Below are positions 5,963 to 13,380 of a stretch of DNA of 18,815 nucleotides, one piece after another (position 1 is the stretch's first letter; the number at the start of each line of letters is the position of its first letter). Under the pieces are notes generated by a model, which did no database searches, was not told where the DNA came from, and worked only from the letters and a program-made list of their open reading frames with translations. Position numbers and translations under genes: made by a program. Source of the stretch: Oscillospiraceae bacterium (GTDB lineage: Bacteria > Bacillota > Clostridia > Oscillospirales > Ruminococcaceae); contig JAFLUJ010000160.1 in assembly GCA_022511485.1 (NCBI GenBank), positions 1 through 18,815 of the forward strand. The letters are read 5' to 3'.

Positions 5963-6725
5963 AGAAATGGCAGACTCTGTATTCCGGATACGAGATACTT
6001 ACCTTGAAAAACAAAGAAAAAGGAAGATCAGGCTGAAAAAAGCTGCTTATATTGGTTCGTCGGTCTGTATGCTTGGCTTAATTGTTGCAGGTATCAATTT
6101 TATGTTTCCTAATATACAGCAGCTTCCTGATATAACCGCTTCTGATTCTTCTGAGAATACGCTCTCTTCGAGTGTATCTGAAAGTGAAACAAACAATACT
6201 CATAAGGATAATGAAATGATGCCGGCAGACGGTACTTCACGAGAGCCGGAAATACAGAAAGATCCCGATGAACTTATAGAAACAGAAAGTGAACGAACGC
6301 AGGAAGAGATTGTCACATCAATGGACGTCATTGATGGCGGCAGTATTGAAGAAATTATATTTCCTCCTTTTGAATGGGAAGAAAATATACCGCCGCATGA
6401 TGAATCAATTGATGAAGCAGAGGACGAAAGTGAAAGTATTGTAATTGATCCGAATGGATTTGATACCTGGTCTTTAGATGACGTTTGCCGTTCGTTCCCC
6501 GAAATCAGCTTTGAAAAGCAATATCACTGCGCTGATATTGCTGTCAGCGAAGAAATGCTCGTATCAGCAATAGCAGACATTATAATAACTGGCTATGATA
6601 TTGATACAGGAAGCAGCATTTTCGCTGATGCAGTGGTCTATTCTTTTATTGGCTCTGACGAGAATGATGAGGTAGCTGTCTGGTTTAAAGGCAGGAACGA
6701 TTATATTGTTTATCGGGCAGAATAA
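5949..6725 (+). CDS. Membrane-anchored candidate anti-sigma/sensor protein
   Basis: This 258-aa protein has a short basic cytoplasmic head (residues 1-32, MKNSKEMADSVFRIRDTYLEK...), one membrane span (about 33-53), a long acidic, Ser/Glu-rich low-complexity tether (about 60-155) and a compact C-terminal domain (about 170-258) that begins LDDVCRSFPEISFEKQYHC and ends AVWFKGRNDYIVYR. The overlap with the sigma gene and the topology suggest a transmembrane anti-sigma factor. The cytoplasmic part is much smaller than a zinc-type (His-x3-Cys-x2-Cys) anti-sigma domain and has no such motif. Similar heads and extracytoplasmic domains occur beside ECF genes in Ruminococcus, as far as I recall. The weak ribosome site (AGGCAGG) and 14-bp overlap imply coupled translation. 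Role inferred, not shown. Confidence 0.75.
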   Translation: MKNSKEMADSVFRIRDTYLEKQRKRKIRLKKAAYIGSSVCMLGLIVAGINFMFPNIQQLPDITASDSSENTLSSSVSESETNNTHKDNEMMPADGTSREPEIQKDPDELIETESERTQEEIVTSMDVIDGGSIEEIIFPPFEWEENIPPHDESIDEAEDESESIVIDPNGFDTWSLDDVCRSFPEISFEKQYHCADIAVSEEMLVSAIADIIITGYDIDTGSSIFADAVVYSFIGSDENDEVAVWFKGRNDYIVYRAE

Positions 6726-6759
6726 ATTTGTTGTATATTATTAACCGGAGGTTATGAGA

Positions 6760-7713
6760 ATGAAAAAAATAATTGCAATTCTGACTTTATCAGCCGTTCT
6801 GATGTCCGGCTGTGAATCAGCAGGCGAAATTGACAGCAATATTAACAGTATTGAGATCACAAGCGCGCAGTATTCAGAAAGCAATATTACTGATCTACAT
6901 CCCATATTGAATTCAGAAGAGACTTCTGCAATTTATTCGGAATGGAACAGTACAGCTGATATTTCAAAACAACCATCTGCCACAGAAAAAAGAAATTCAG
7001 AAACGATCGTAACGACAGTATCCGGATCCAAAAGCGATATTAGTTTTTCCTCAGATACCGGATCTTCAGGTAAAACTACAGAGAGCTTTCCAACAGATAC
7101 AAAAATAAACAAGAAAGAACCCACTATTGTGTATAGTACAAATTATGACCGTACTGATGATGATTTCGTGGCTGCTCCGGGTGAAATATATTTATCATCA
7201 GAGCTAAAAAATGCAATAGATGAAAATTCGGATAATTCTTTGGCGTTGTTTGCGATTTATATTGATGTGTATGATTATAATGATACACATAGTGCTAAAA
7301 CTGAAGAATTTCTTAATACTACTGTTATTGACGGATTTACATACGCTGAAATAAATGAAAAGCGTGGTAAGATAAACGAAGAGATCAACCAGCTTAGGGA
7401 AGTGTCCGACATATATCTGAACCCCGATCTGACGGAAGAGCAAATGACGGAATATTTAAACAAAATATCGGAGCTTACAAATGAGGATCAATATTATTAT
7501 GAAATCGCTATGGATATGCTAGTTGCTGCTGACAGATATTCGCTTCAGCTTGAAAGTGACAGGCTTGCAAAGCTTGGGATAGACGTATGCGGAATTACCG
7601 AAAACAAGAGAAATATCAATTATATTATTGCAATTGCCTCAGCTGAGGAAATTAACTCAATGCCATTTTCTGATGATGCTGGGTATAAAATATGGTTAGC
7701 ACCTGAAACATAA
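6760..7713 (+). CDS. Lipoprotein of the ECF operon, function unknown
   Basis: This is a 317-aa predicted lipoprotein. MKKIIAILTLSAVLMSGCES is a signal peptide with lipobox LMSGC (mature N-terminus Cys18). Residues 20-135 are Ser/Thr/Glu/Asp-rich and disordered-looking. The C-terminal ~180 residues are folded and largely helical. They include a charged helical stretch (YAEINEKRGKINEEINQLREV) and end in IASAEEINSMPFSDDAGYKIWLAPET. No catalytic motif is recognisable. The start is ATG at 6760, which sits 8 nt from GGAGG. The ATG at 6754 is only 2 nt from that box. It begins 34 bp after the previous gene, so it should be co-transcribed. It could be the ligand-binding or output partner of the membrane sensor. 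Both secreted proteins have matching tether-plus-domain designs. Confidence 0.8.
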   Translation: MKKIIAILTLSAVLMSGCESAGEIDSNINSIEITSAQYSESNITDLHPILNSEETSAIYSEWNSTADISKQPSATEKRNSETIVTTVSGSKSDISFSSDTGSSGKTTESFPTDTKINKKEPTIVYSTNYDRTDDDFVAAPGEIYLSSELKNAIDENSDNSLALFAIYIDVYDYNDTHSAKTEEFLNTTVIDGFTYAEINEKRGKINEEINQLREVSDIYLNPDLTEEQMTEYLNKISELTNEDQYYYEIAMDMLVAADRYSLQLESDRLAKLGIDVCGITENKRNINYIIAIASAEEINSMPFSDDAGYKIWLAPET

Positions 7714-7763
7714 ATTCCGTACAGCTTAGCCCGGATATTGCATAAATATTAAAAATATTATAA

Positions 7764-7800
7764 ATCAGCCGCACCAATTTTAGCAATTGATGCGGCTGAT
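7764..7800. terminator. Hairpin closing the ECF operon
   Basis: A 10-bp perfect stem, ATCAGCCGCA (7764-7773) with TGCGGCTGAT (7791-7800), encloses a second inverted repeat CAATT/AATTG (7775-7779, 7785-7789). It is 51 bp after the lipoprotein stop. On the plus strand it is followed by AGTGCTATTG without a T-run. On the minus strand it is followed by T-rich TTATAATATTTTTAA. It probably acts as a terminator or 3'-end stabiliser, and the better U-run is in the antisense direction. Confidence 0.55.
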
Positions 7801-7852
7801 AGTGCTATTGTCCATGATCTGTGTTTATCGTGTGCTTTCCTGCCACACCGGC

Positions 7853-7881
7853 TTGACAAATCCTGTAATATGCTGTAAAAT
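7853..7881 (+). promoter_or_regulatory. Promoter of the DUF6171-MATE-mtnA operon
   Basis: TTGACA (7853-7858) is a consensus -35, followed by a 17-bp spacer and TAAAAT (7876-7881). Transcription should start near 7888, shortly before the GGGAGG ribosome site at 7901-7906. A TATAAT at 7888-7893 lies too close to the ribosome site to be the main -10 box. Confidence 0.75.
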
Positions 7882-7913
7882 GAATTGTATAATATTTTTC
7901 GGGAGGCTTTAAA

Positions 7914-8186
7914 ATGGAAAAAGCCAGACCCTTCTGCCGCAAATGTCTCTTTGAGGATATTGACCGGGAGGGCGTCTACTCCTCCATAAAGGAGCTTATA
8001 GACGCTCTGCCGGAGGATAAAAAAACTCCGGAGGCAGAATATCACCGCAGACTGGACATATGCCGGAAGTGCGATTCCTTAGGGGAAGGCACCTGCGGAA
8101 AATGCGGATGCTTTGTGGAGCTTCGGGCAGCAAAGAAAAATATGGACTGTCCCCATGAAAATCATTACTGGAAAGAAAGCCGATGA
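7914..8186 (+). CDS. DUF6171-type small zinc-ribbon-like protein
   Basis: This is a 90-aa cytosolic protein with seven cysteines placed as paired metal ligands: CRKC (8, 11), CRKC (50, 53), CGKC (61, 64), Cys66, and DCPH (Cys79, His81). The pattern, the ELIDALPEDKKTPEAEY middle part and the CGCFVELRAAKKNMDCPH ending fit the uncharacterised DUF6171 family of Clostridia. It probably binds one or two zinc ions. No enzymatic motif is seen. It is the first gene of a compact operon, starting 8 nt after GGGAGG. The MATE exporter gene begins 8 bp after its stop. Function unknown. Confidence 0.8.
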   Translation: MEKARPFCRKCLFEDIDREGVYSSIKELIDALPEDKKTPEAEYHRRLDICRKCDSLGEGTCGKCGCFVELRAAKKNMDCPHENHYWKESR

Positions 8187-8194
8187 TAACATAA

Positions 8195-9586
8195 ATGAGT
8201 ACATATACAAGAAATATGACCTCCGGAAGCGAGCTTGGACATATCCTGAGGTTCACCCTGCCGCTGCTGGCGGGAAACCTCTTTCAGCAGCTGTATAATA
8301 TTGTGGATTCCATCATCGTGGGACGATATTTGGGTTCAGAGGCATTTGCTTCGGTGGGAGAAACAGGCTCTGTCACGTTCTTATTCTATAATCTGTGCAT
8401 AGGTCTTGCAACCGGTGCGGGTATACTTATCTCCCAGGGCTTCGGCGCAAAGAAAAGCATGGAAGTAAAAAGACTTATCGCAAATTCAGCCTATGTCCTG
8501 CTGGTGTTTGGTATCCTTATAAGCGTGGTTTCCGTGATCTGCGCTCCGCTGCTGCTTCTTATGCTCGGCACTCTGGACAGCATCTTTGACGCTGCTCTCG
8601 GATACATGAGAATAGCCTGTGCGGGAACAGTTGCAGTTGCAGCTTACAACTGGATAAACGCTGTAATGCGGGCGCTGGGAGATTCAAGAACGCCTTTGGT
8701 TTTCCTTATAGTGGCAAGCGTCCTCAATGCAGGACTTGACCTGCTTTTCGTTGTGGGCTTCGGCATGGGGATAAACGGTGCGGCATGGGCTACCGTCACG
8801 GCTCAGGGAATAGCGGCGGCAGGAAGCATAATTTTTGCTTTTATAAAAAATCCATATTTTAAGCTGTCAAGGAGAAACGCTAAGCCAAACTCAAATATCC
8901 TTTACCGGTGTATAAGGACGGGAGTTCCGGTAGCTTTGCAGAACTCGGTAATTTCGGTTTCAATGATATATCTGCTCAGAACAGCAAACAGCTTCAAAAA
9001 CGAAGACGTCATCGCTGCTTACACTGCAACAATGAGAGTGGAGCAGCTTATCCAACAGCCCTTTGCATCCCTTGGAGCAGCATTATCCACCTTTACAGGA
9101 CAGAATATAGGTGCGGGAAAAGCAGACCGTGTCCGGAACGGTTATCGTCAGGGAGTAAAGGCGGTGGTTATTTTCTCCCTTGCAATGCTGCTGATCTTTT
9201 TGTTTTTCAGCAAGTACATTATCGGGGTATTTGTAAAGGAAAGCGTAGTCCTGGACATCGGCGCAAAGGCTTTGAAGCTTTCCGCCTGCTTTTATATCCC
9301 TCTTGGACTTATCCATACCACAAGGGGACTTCTCAACGGTGCGGGAGACGTTGGCTACACCATGATAAACGGATTCTCCGAGGTAGCGGGAAGGATCGGC
9401 TTCGCAACGCTGCTTGTACATATCCCCATAGTGGGATACTGGGCGATATGGGGGACGTCCTGTCTTACATGGGCGCTTACCGGAATAATGAGCGTCATAA
9501 GATACAAGGGCGGAAAATGGAAAAATCAGGCGGCGCTCAACGCTCTGAAAGAGCCGTCATATCAAAAAGAGGAAAATAAAATATGA
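8195..9586 (+). CDS. MATE family efflux transporter
   Basis: This 463-aa protein, with about twelve hydrophobic spans in two homologous halves, is of the multidrug and toxic compound extrusion (MATE) type, which exports small organic cations or metabolites using a sodium or proton gradient. Family patterns seen are LPLLAGNLFQQLYNIVDSIIVGRYLG near the start (residues about 22-47), GQNIGAGKADRVRNGYRQG at the start of the second half, and LLNGAGDVGYTM later. Length is normal. The ATG at 8195 has no good ribosome site of its own, so translation likely depends on coupling to the small gene 8 bp upstream. Its stop overlaps the mtnA start by 4 bp (ATGA). The substrate cannot be read from sequence. 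Confidence 0.9.
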   Translation: MSTYTRNMTSGSELGHILRFTLPLLAGNLFQQLYNIVDSIIVGRYLGSEAFASVGETGSVTFLFYNLCIGLATGAGILISQGFGAKKSMEVKRLIANSAYVLLVFGILISVVSVICAPLLLLMLGTLDSIFDAALGYMRIACAGTVAVAAYNWINAVMRALGDSRTPLVFLIVASVLNAGLDLLFVVGFGMGINGAAWATVTAQGIAAAGSIIFAFIKNPYFKLSRRNAKPNSNILYRCIRTGVPVALQNSVISVSMIYLLRTANSFKNEDVIAAYTATMRVEQLIQQPFASLGAALSTFTGQNIGAGKADRVRNGYRQGVKAVVIFSLAMLLIFLFFSKYIIGVFVKESVVLDIGAKALKLSACFYIPLGLIHTTRGLLNGAGDVGYTMINGFSEVAGRIGFATLLVHIPIVGYWAIWGTSCLTWALTGIMSVIRYKGGKWKNQAALNALKEPSYQKEENKI

Positions 9587-10632
9587 ACTATATCGGATCT
9601 GACAGCGTCCGGCTTTCAGAGGATGGACGCTCTGTTATCATAATCGACCAGACCCTCCTTCCGGGGAAGACAGAGTACAGGGCTCTTTCCTCAGCAGAGG
9701 ATATTTTCGAGGCGATAAAAAAGCTCCGGGTAAGGGGAGCTCCCGCAATAGGGATATGCGCAGGATACGGGATGTACGTCCTGTCCACGCAGATAAAAAG
9801 CGCCTCCTTTGATGAATTTTTCGGGGATCTTTCAAAAACAGGGGAGTACCTTTGCTCCTCACGTCCCACAGCGGTGAATCTCTCTGCGGCGGTGAAGCGT
9901 ATGCTTGAAGCGGCGGAGAAAAATAAAGACCTTCCCATCTCGAAAATACAGGACGTCCTGAAAGAAACAGCGGAAAGGATACACACAGAGGACATCGAAA
10001 TGTGCCTTGCAATTTCGGAGTACGGACTTTCCCTTGTAAAGGACGGAGACGGTATCCTGACCCACTGCAATGCAGGACCGCTGGCGACCTCCCGTTATGG
10101 AACGGGTCTGGGAACGCTCTTTCTGGGAAAGGAGCGGGGATATGATTTTCACGTCTACGTGGATGAGACACGTCCTCTTTTGCAGGGGGCAAGACTTACC
10201 GCTTACGAGCTTGACAAGGCAGGGATAGACGTAACTCTGATATGCGACAATATGGCTTCCGCAGCAATGAAAAACGGATATATACAAGCTGTGTTCGTAG
10301 GCTGCGACAGAGTTGCGGCAAACGGAGATACCGCCAATAAGATCGGCACAAGCGGAGCGGCAGTTCTTGCAAAGCATTACGGGATACCCTTTTATGTTTT
10401 CTGTCCCTCCACTACAATTGATCTTTCCTGCAAAAGCGGAGCGGATATTCCCATAGAGCTTCGGGACGGTGAGGAGATCCGCACAATGTTTTTCAGTGAG
10501 CCTGTCGCTCCCGAGGTGAAGTGCTGGAATCCCTCCTTTGACGTCACAGAAAGCGGACTTATCTCCGCTATCATAACGGAAAAGGGAATATGCCGTCCGC
10601 CATATGAAAAAAGTCTTGCAGGTCACAGATAA
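9583..10632 (+). CDS. mtnA: S-methyl-5-thioribose-1-phosphate isomerase
   Basis: This 349-aa member of the MtnA/eIF2B-like isomerases converts 5-methylthioribose-1-phosphate to 5-methylthioribulose-1-phosphate, an aldose-ketose step of methionine salvage. The substrate-loop motif RVRGAPAIG is near residue 50. The catalytic cysteine in THCNAGPLAT is Cys162 and the catalytic aspartate in GCDRVAANGDTANKIGT is Asp242. Both are two residues offset from the B. subtilis enzyme (Cys160, Asp240, from memory). Length is normal. The gene overlaps the MATE gene by 4 bp and is the last of its operon. No other salvage gene (kinase, dehydratase, aldolase) is in the window, so the pathway partner genes must be elsewhere. 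A related sugar-phosphate substrate cannot be excluded. No clear terminator follows. Confidence 0.93.
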   Translation: MNYIGSDSVRLSEDGRSVIIIDQTLLPGKTEYRALSSAEDIFEAIKKLRVRGAPAIGICAGYGMYVLSTQIKSASFDEFFGDLSKTGEYLCSSRPTAVNLSAAVKRMLEAAEKNKDLPISKIQDVLKETAERIHTEDIEMCLAISEYGLSLVKDGDGILTHCNAGPLATSRYGTGLGTLFLGKERGYDFHVYVDETRPLLQGARLTAYELDKAGIDVTLICDNMASAAMKNGYIQAVFVGCDRVAANGDTANKIGTSGAAVLAKHYGIPFYVFCPSTTIDLSCKSGADIPIELRDGEEIRTMFFSEPVAPEVKCWNPSFDVTESGLISAIITEKGICRPPYEKSLAGHR

Positions 10633-10693
10633 TTTCAGGGTCAACATCGAAATACGGCATAATATGGTTGTGCAATATGAACAAAGATGTATA

Positions 10694-10729
10694 TTGACTA
10701 TTGCAAAAAATTTCAAAATAAGGTATAAT
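10694..10729 (+). promoter_or_regulatory. Promoter of the chemotaxis receptor gene
   Basis: TTGCAA (10701-10706), a 17-bp spacer and TATAAT (10724-10729) form the core. The preceding TTGACT (10694-10699) is 24 bp from the -10, as in the scfA promoter. An inverted repeat CAATAT (10673-10678)/ATATTG (10691-10696) overlaps the upstream edge. Transcription should start near 10736, before the CGGAG ribosome site of the gene at 10766. Confidence 0.75.
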
Positions 10730-10765
10730 TAGACATTAATATATTTATAGATCGGAGTATTAAGA

Positions 10766-12853
10766 ATGAAATCAATCAAAGCAAAAATCACTGTCCTGGT
10801 CATCGTGTTTACCGTTGTGACAGCACTGGCGGTAGGAGCAATAAGCTTTCTCAATGCAAACAGTATCATTGACGACGATTCAGCCGAAATAATCAACAGA
10901 TCATGTTATACCACATCGGAAGAGATCAACGCCCGCTTGATGTGTGTGGAGCAGTCGGTTGACACATTTGTAGATTACGTTATGAACAATCTCACTGATC
11001 TGGACGCTTTCAGCGCCTCTGACCAGAGTGTGGACGAGTTTACCGAGTTTATTTCACCGTCTCTTCTTGCAGCTGCTGAACACACCGACGGAGCAATATC
11101 CGCATACATAAGATACAGTCCGGATCTTGCTTATCCTACATCCGGCAAGTTTTATATGAGAAACAGCCTTACTTCCCCTTACGAGATAGTTCCCAACACT
11201 GATTTCAGCATCTACGATAAGACCGACCTCAACCACGTGGGATGGTACTATATCCCCGTAAACAACGGAGCGCCTATATGGATGTCCCCCTATTTTAACG
11301 ATAATGTCGGAATTTATATGATCTCCTACGTAGTTCCTCTTTTTATGAACGGACAGAACGTGGGTATCATCGGTATGGATATAGACTTCACACTTCTTGA
11401 AGAGATCGCAGATATAGACTCTGTCTATGATGGCGAATCCGTATTTATAATCGACAGCAGCTCAAACCAGATACTTCATCACAATACCTTTGAATACGGA
11501 ACTATGCTGGAGGATCTCAATGAGAAGGGAGATGTTTCTCCGATCATAGAGGCGTTTAAGACCGGCAAGACTGAAAGCGATGAGTTATACGACATCAGCT
11601 ATAACGGAGAAAAATACGCTGCTTCATACCGTGTTATGAGAAACGGTATGAAGGTCATCGTTTCCGTACCTGCCAGTGATCTCAACGAAAGTACAGACCG
11701 TCTTTCCCTTGCTATAGGAATTTCCTCGCTTATTATCGTTATCGCCGCAGTTGTGATCGCATACTTTATTTCCAGAAGCATTACTGCTCCGATAGATGCT
11801 CTTAATAAAGCGGCAAAGAAGATCGCCGACGGAGACCTGAGTACGACCATCAACACAGTGACCTCCAGGGATGAAATAGGAGTGCTTTCAAAAAATTTCG
11901 GTATCATGGTATCACAGCTTCACGACTATGTGGATTACATAGCGGAAATATCCAATGTGCTTAACGGCGTTGCGGAAGGAGATCTTGACTTCAAGCTTAC
12001 GAGAAACTATGCAGGAGACTTTGAAAAGGTGCGTAAGGCTCTCAATCTTATTTCCGGAACGCTGAGCCGTACCATGTCGGATATCAACAACGCCGCCCGT
12101 CAGGTCGCCCTTGGAGCAGATCAGGTATCGGCAGGAGCTCAGTCTCTTGCACAGAGCAGCACCGAGCAGAGCGAATCTATCCAGCAGCTTTCAATATCCA
12201 TGGACGAGCTTACTCAGGACGTTGCAAAGAACAACGAAAGCATACGGGACGCATTTTCTGCAATGGAGAAGGCAGCCATGGGAATGGCTGAAAGCAGCAG
12301 GAATATGAGCGATATGCATACCGCAATGAACGCTATCTCCGATTCATCCGATAAGATAATAAACATAGTCAGGACAGTCGAGGACATCGCTTCCCAGACT
12401 AATATCCTTGCTATAAATGCAGCCATTGAAGCAGCCCGCGCAGGAGCAGCAGGACGAGGCTTTACTGTTGTTGCCGAGGAGATACAGAACCTTGCAACTC
12501 AGACAGCGGAAGCAACAAAGGATATAAATGATCTGGTGGAGAATGTGACAAAGACCATAAATAACGGAAAAGTGATCTCCGAGAAGACGGATAAGTCCAT
12601 ACAGGATGTTTCTGCTACCACCGAATCTATAAAGTCATCACTTCATGATATTTCTGTTTCCAGCGAAAAGCAGTCTATGTCTATTGAAAGCGTAAACAGC
12701 AGTATCAAGCAGATAACTGACGCTGTTCAGAACAACAGCGCTACAGCGGAGGAGAGCGCCGCTACCAGCGAGGAAATGAACAGTCAGGCACGTGTTCTCC
12801 GGAAGAGAATAAGCATATTCAAGCTCAGAGAAAGCGGAAAAGAAGATACTTAA
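10766..12853 (+). CDS. Methyl-accepting chemotaxis protein with extracellular Cache domain
   Basis: This 695-aa transmembrane receptor would pass ligand signals to CheA and CheW. Its order is membrane span 1 (about 8-28), an extracellular sensor of about 285 residues of the double-Cache type (with GWYYIPVNNGAPIWMSPYFND and VGIIGMDIDFTLLEEI), membrane span 2 (about 315-337), a HAMP domain (about 338-390), a second HAMP-like stretch (NGVAEGDLDFKLTRNYAGDF) and the coiled-coil signalling domain (about 450-680). The hairpin tip QTNILAINAAIEAARAGAAGRGF (about 544-566) is nearly canonical. One difference is Ala where many receptors have Glu after ARAG. The C-terminus has no CheR-tethering pentapeptide. 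It has its own promoter and terminator and no other chemotaxis gene nearby, so it is an orphan receptor. The ligand is unknown. Confidence 0.93.
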   Translation: MKSIKAKITVLVIVFTVVTALAVGAISFLNANSIIDDDSAEIINRSCYTTSEEINARLMCVEQSVDTFVDYVMNNLTDLDAFSASDQSVDEFTEFISPSLLAAAEHTDGAISAYIRYSPDLAYPTSGKFYMRNSLTSPYEIVPNTDFSIYDKTDLNHVGWYYIPVNNGAPIWMSPYFNDNVGIYMISYVVPLFMNGQNVGIIGMDIDFTLLEEIADIDSVYDGESVFIIDSSSNQILHHNTFEYGTMLEDLNEKGDVSPIIEAFKTGKTESDELYDISYNGEKYAASYRVMRNGMKVIVSVPASDLNESTDRLSLAIGISSLIIVIAAVVIAYFISRSITAPIDALNKAAKKIADGDLSTTINTVTSRDEIGVLSKNFGIMVSQLHDYVDYIAEISNVLNGVAEGDLDFKLTRNYAGDFEKVRKALNLISGTLSRTMSDINNAARQVALGADQVSAGAQSLAQSSTEQSESIQQLSISMDELTQDVAKNNESIRDAFSAMEKAAMGMAESSRNMSDMHTAMNAISDSSDKIINIVRTVEDIASQTNILAINAAIEAARAGAAGRGFTVVAEEIQNLATQTAEATKDINDLVENVTKTINNGKVISEKTDKSIQDVSATTESIKSSLHDISVSSEKQSMSIESVNSSIKQITDAVQNNSATAEESAATSEEMNSQARVLRKRISIFKLRESGKEDT

Positions 12854-12865
12854 CAGCCGTATTAT

Positions 12866-12916
12866 GCAGTCGTTTCAATAAAACATTTTTATGTTATTGT
12901 TGAAGCGGCTGCTTTT
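12866..12916 (+). terminator. Intrinsic terminator of the chemotaxis receptor gene
   Basis: A long hairpin, GCAGTCGTTTCAATAAAACAT on the left and ATGTTATTGTTGAAGCGGCTGC on the right (to 12912), pairs with two G-U positions and one small asymmetry around a T-rich loop. TTTTACTTTTAA follows. It is 13 bp after the receptor stop codon, a good intrinsic terminator on the plus strand. Confidence 0.85.
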
Positions 12917-12959
12917 ACTTTTAATGCAATATCTCATAAAGATAATTGGGGGGATCAAT

Positions 12960-13379
12960 TTGTACATAACAGTAACATTGAAGCAGCTTGGTAAAAAACG
13001 AAATAAAGTAGACGGAGAAAAATTCTTTCTTGAAAATAAGCCGGAAACCGTAGAGGGTCTTATCCGGGAAGCCGTGCATACCTGCGTTGCTGCGTATAAC
13101 GAACGTGTCCGTAATGGGGAAAATGCAAAGCCCCTTTCATCCGAGGATATTGAAAGCATGAGCGAGATCGGCAAGATAGCCTTCGGTATCAATTACGGAG
13201 GAAAAGAAGCGGACGAGCAGTCCGCTATCCGGACCGCCATTCAGGCGTATGAGGACGGTCTTTTCAGAATTTTTATCGGGGATAACGAGGCGGGGGAGCT
13301 GTCCTCCGGGCTTGATATTTCAAAGGGAGAAAGAGTTACTTTTATAAAGCTTACAATGCTTACAGGGAGGTTATGGTAA
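12960..13379 (+). CDS. Small protein paired with the DUF4132 giant, possibly beta-grasp fold
   Basis: This 139-aa soluble protein is of no family I can name. The start chosen is TTG at 12960, with GGGGGG 6 nt upstream. ATGs upstream in frame (12891, 12924) lie in the terminator of the previous gene or lack a ribosome site. The N-terminus (ITVTLKQLGKKRN...KVDGEKFFL) reads as a beta hairpin. PETVEGLIREAVHTCVAAYNERV is a helix, a helical middle follows, and the end (LFRIFIGDNEAGELSS, then ISKGERVTFIKLTMLTGRLW) reads as two or three strands. That order resembles ThiS/MoaD-like ubiquitin folds, without their terminal Gly-Gly. The stop is 1 bp before the next ATG, so the two genes are one unit. The fold is a guess, but the gene itself is well supported. 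Confidence 0.8.
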   Translation: MYITVTLKQLGKKRNKVDGEKFFLENKPETVEGLIREAVHTCVAAYNERVRNGENAKPLSSEDIESMSEIGKIAFGINYGGKEADEQSAIRTAIQAYEDGLFRIFIGDNEAGELSSGLDISKGERVTFIKLTMLTGRLW

Positions 13380-13380
13380 T

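Noticed and set aside
7888..7893. TATAAT before the DUF6171 gene as the main -10 box
   Set aside because: A start 6-7 nt downstream would fall at or in the ribosome site, and the consensus TTGACA is at the correct 17-bp distance from TAAAAT instead.
9859..10716. A 285-codon open frame on the minus strand
   Set aside because: It is antisense to mtnA, which has clear catalytic motifs. The translation shows no family pattern.
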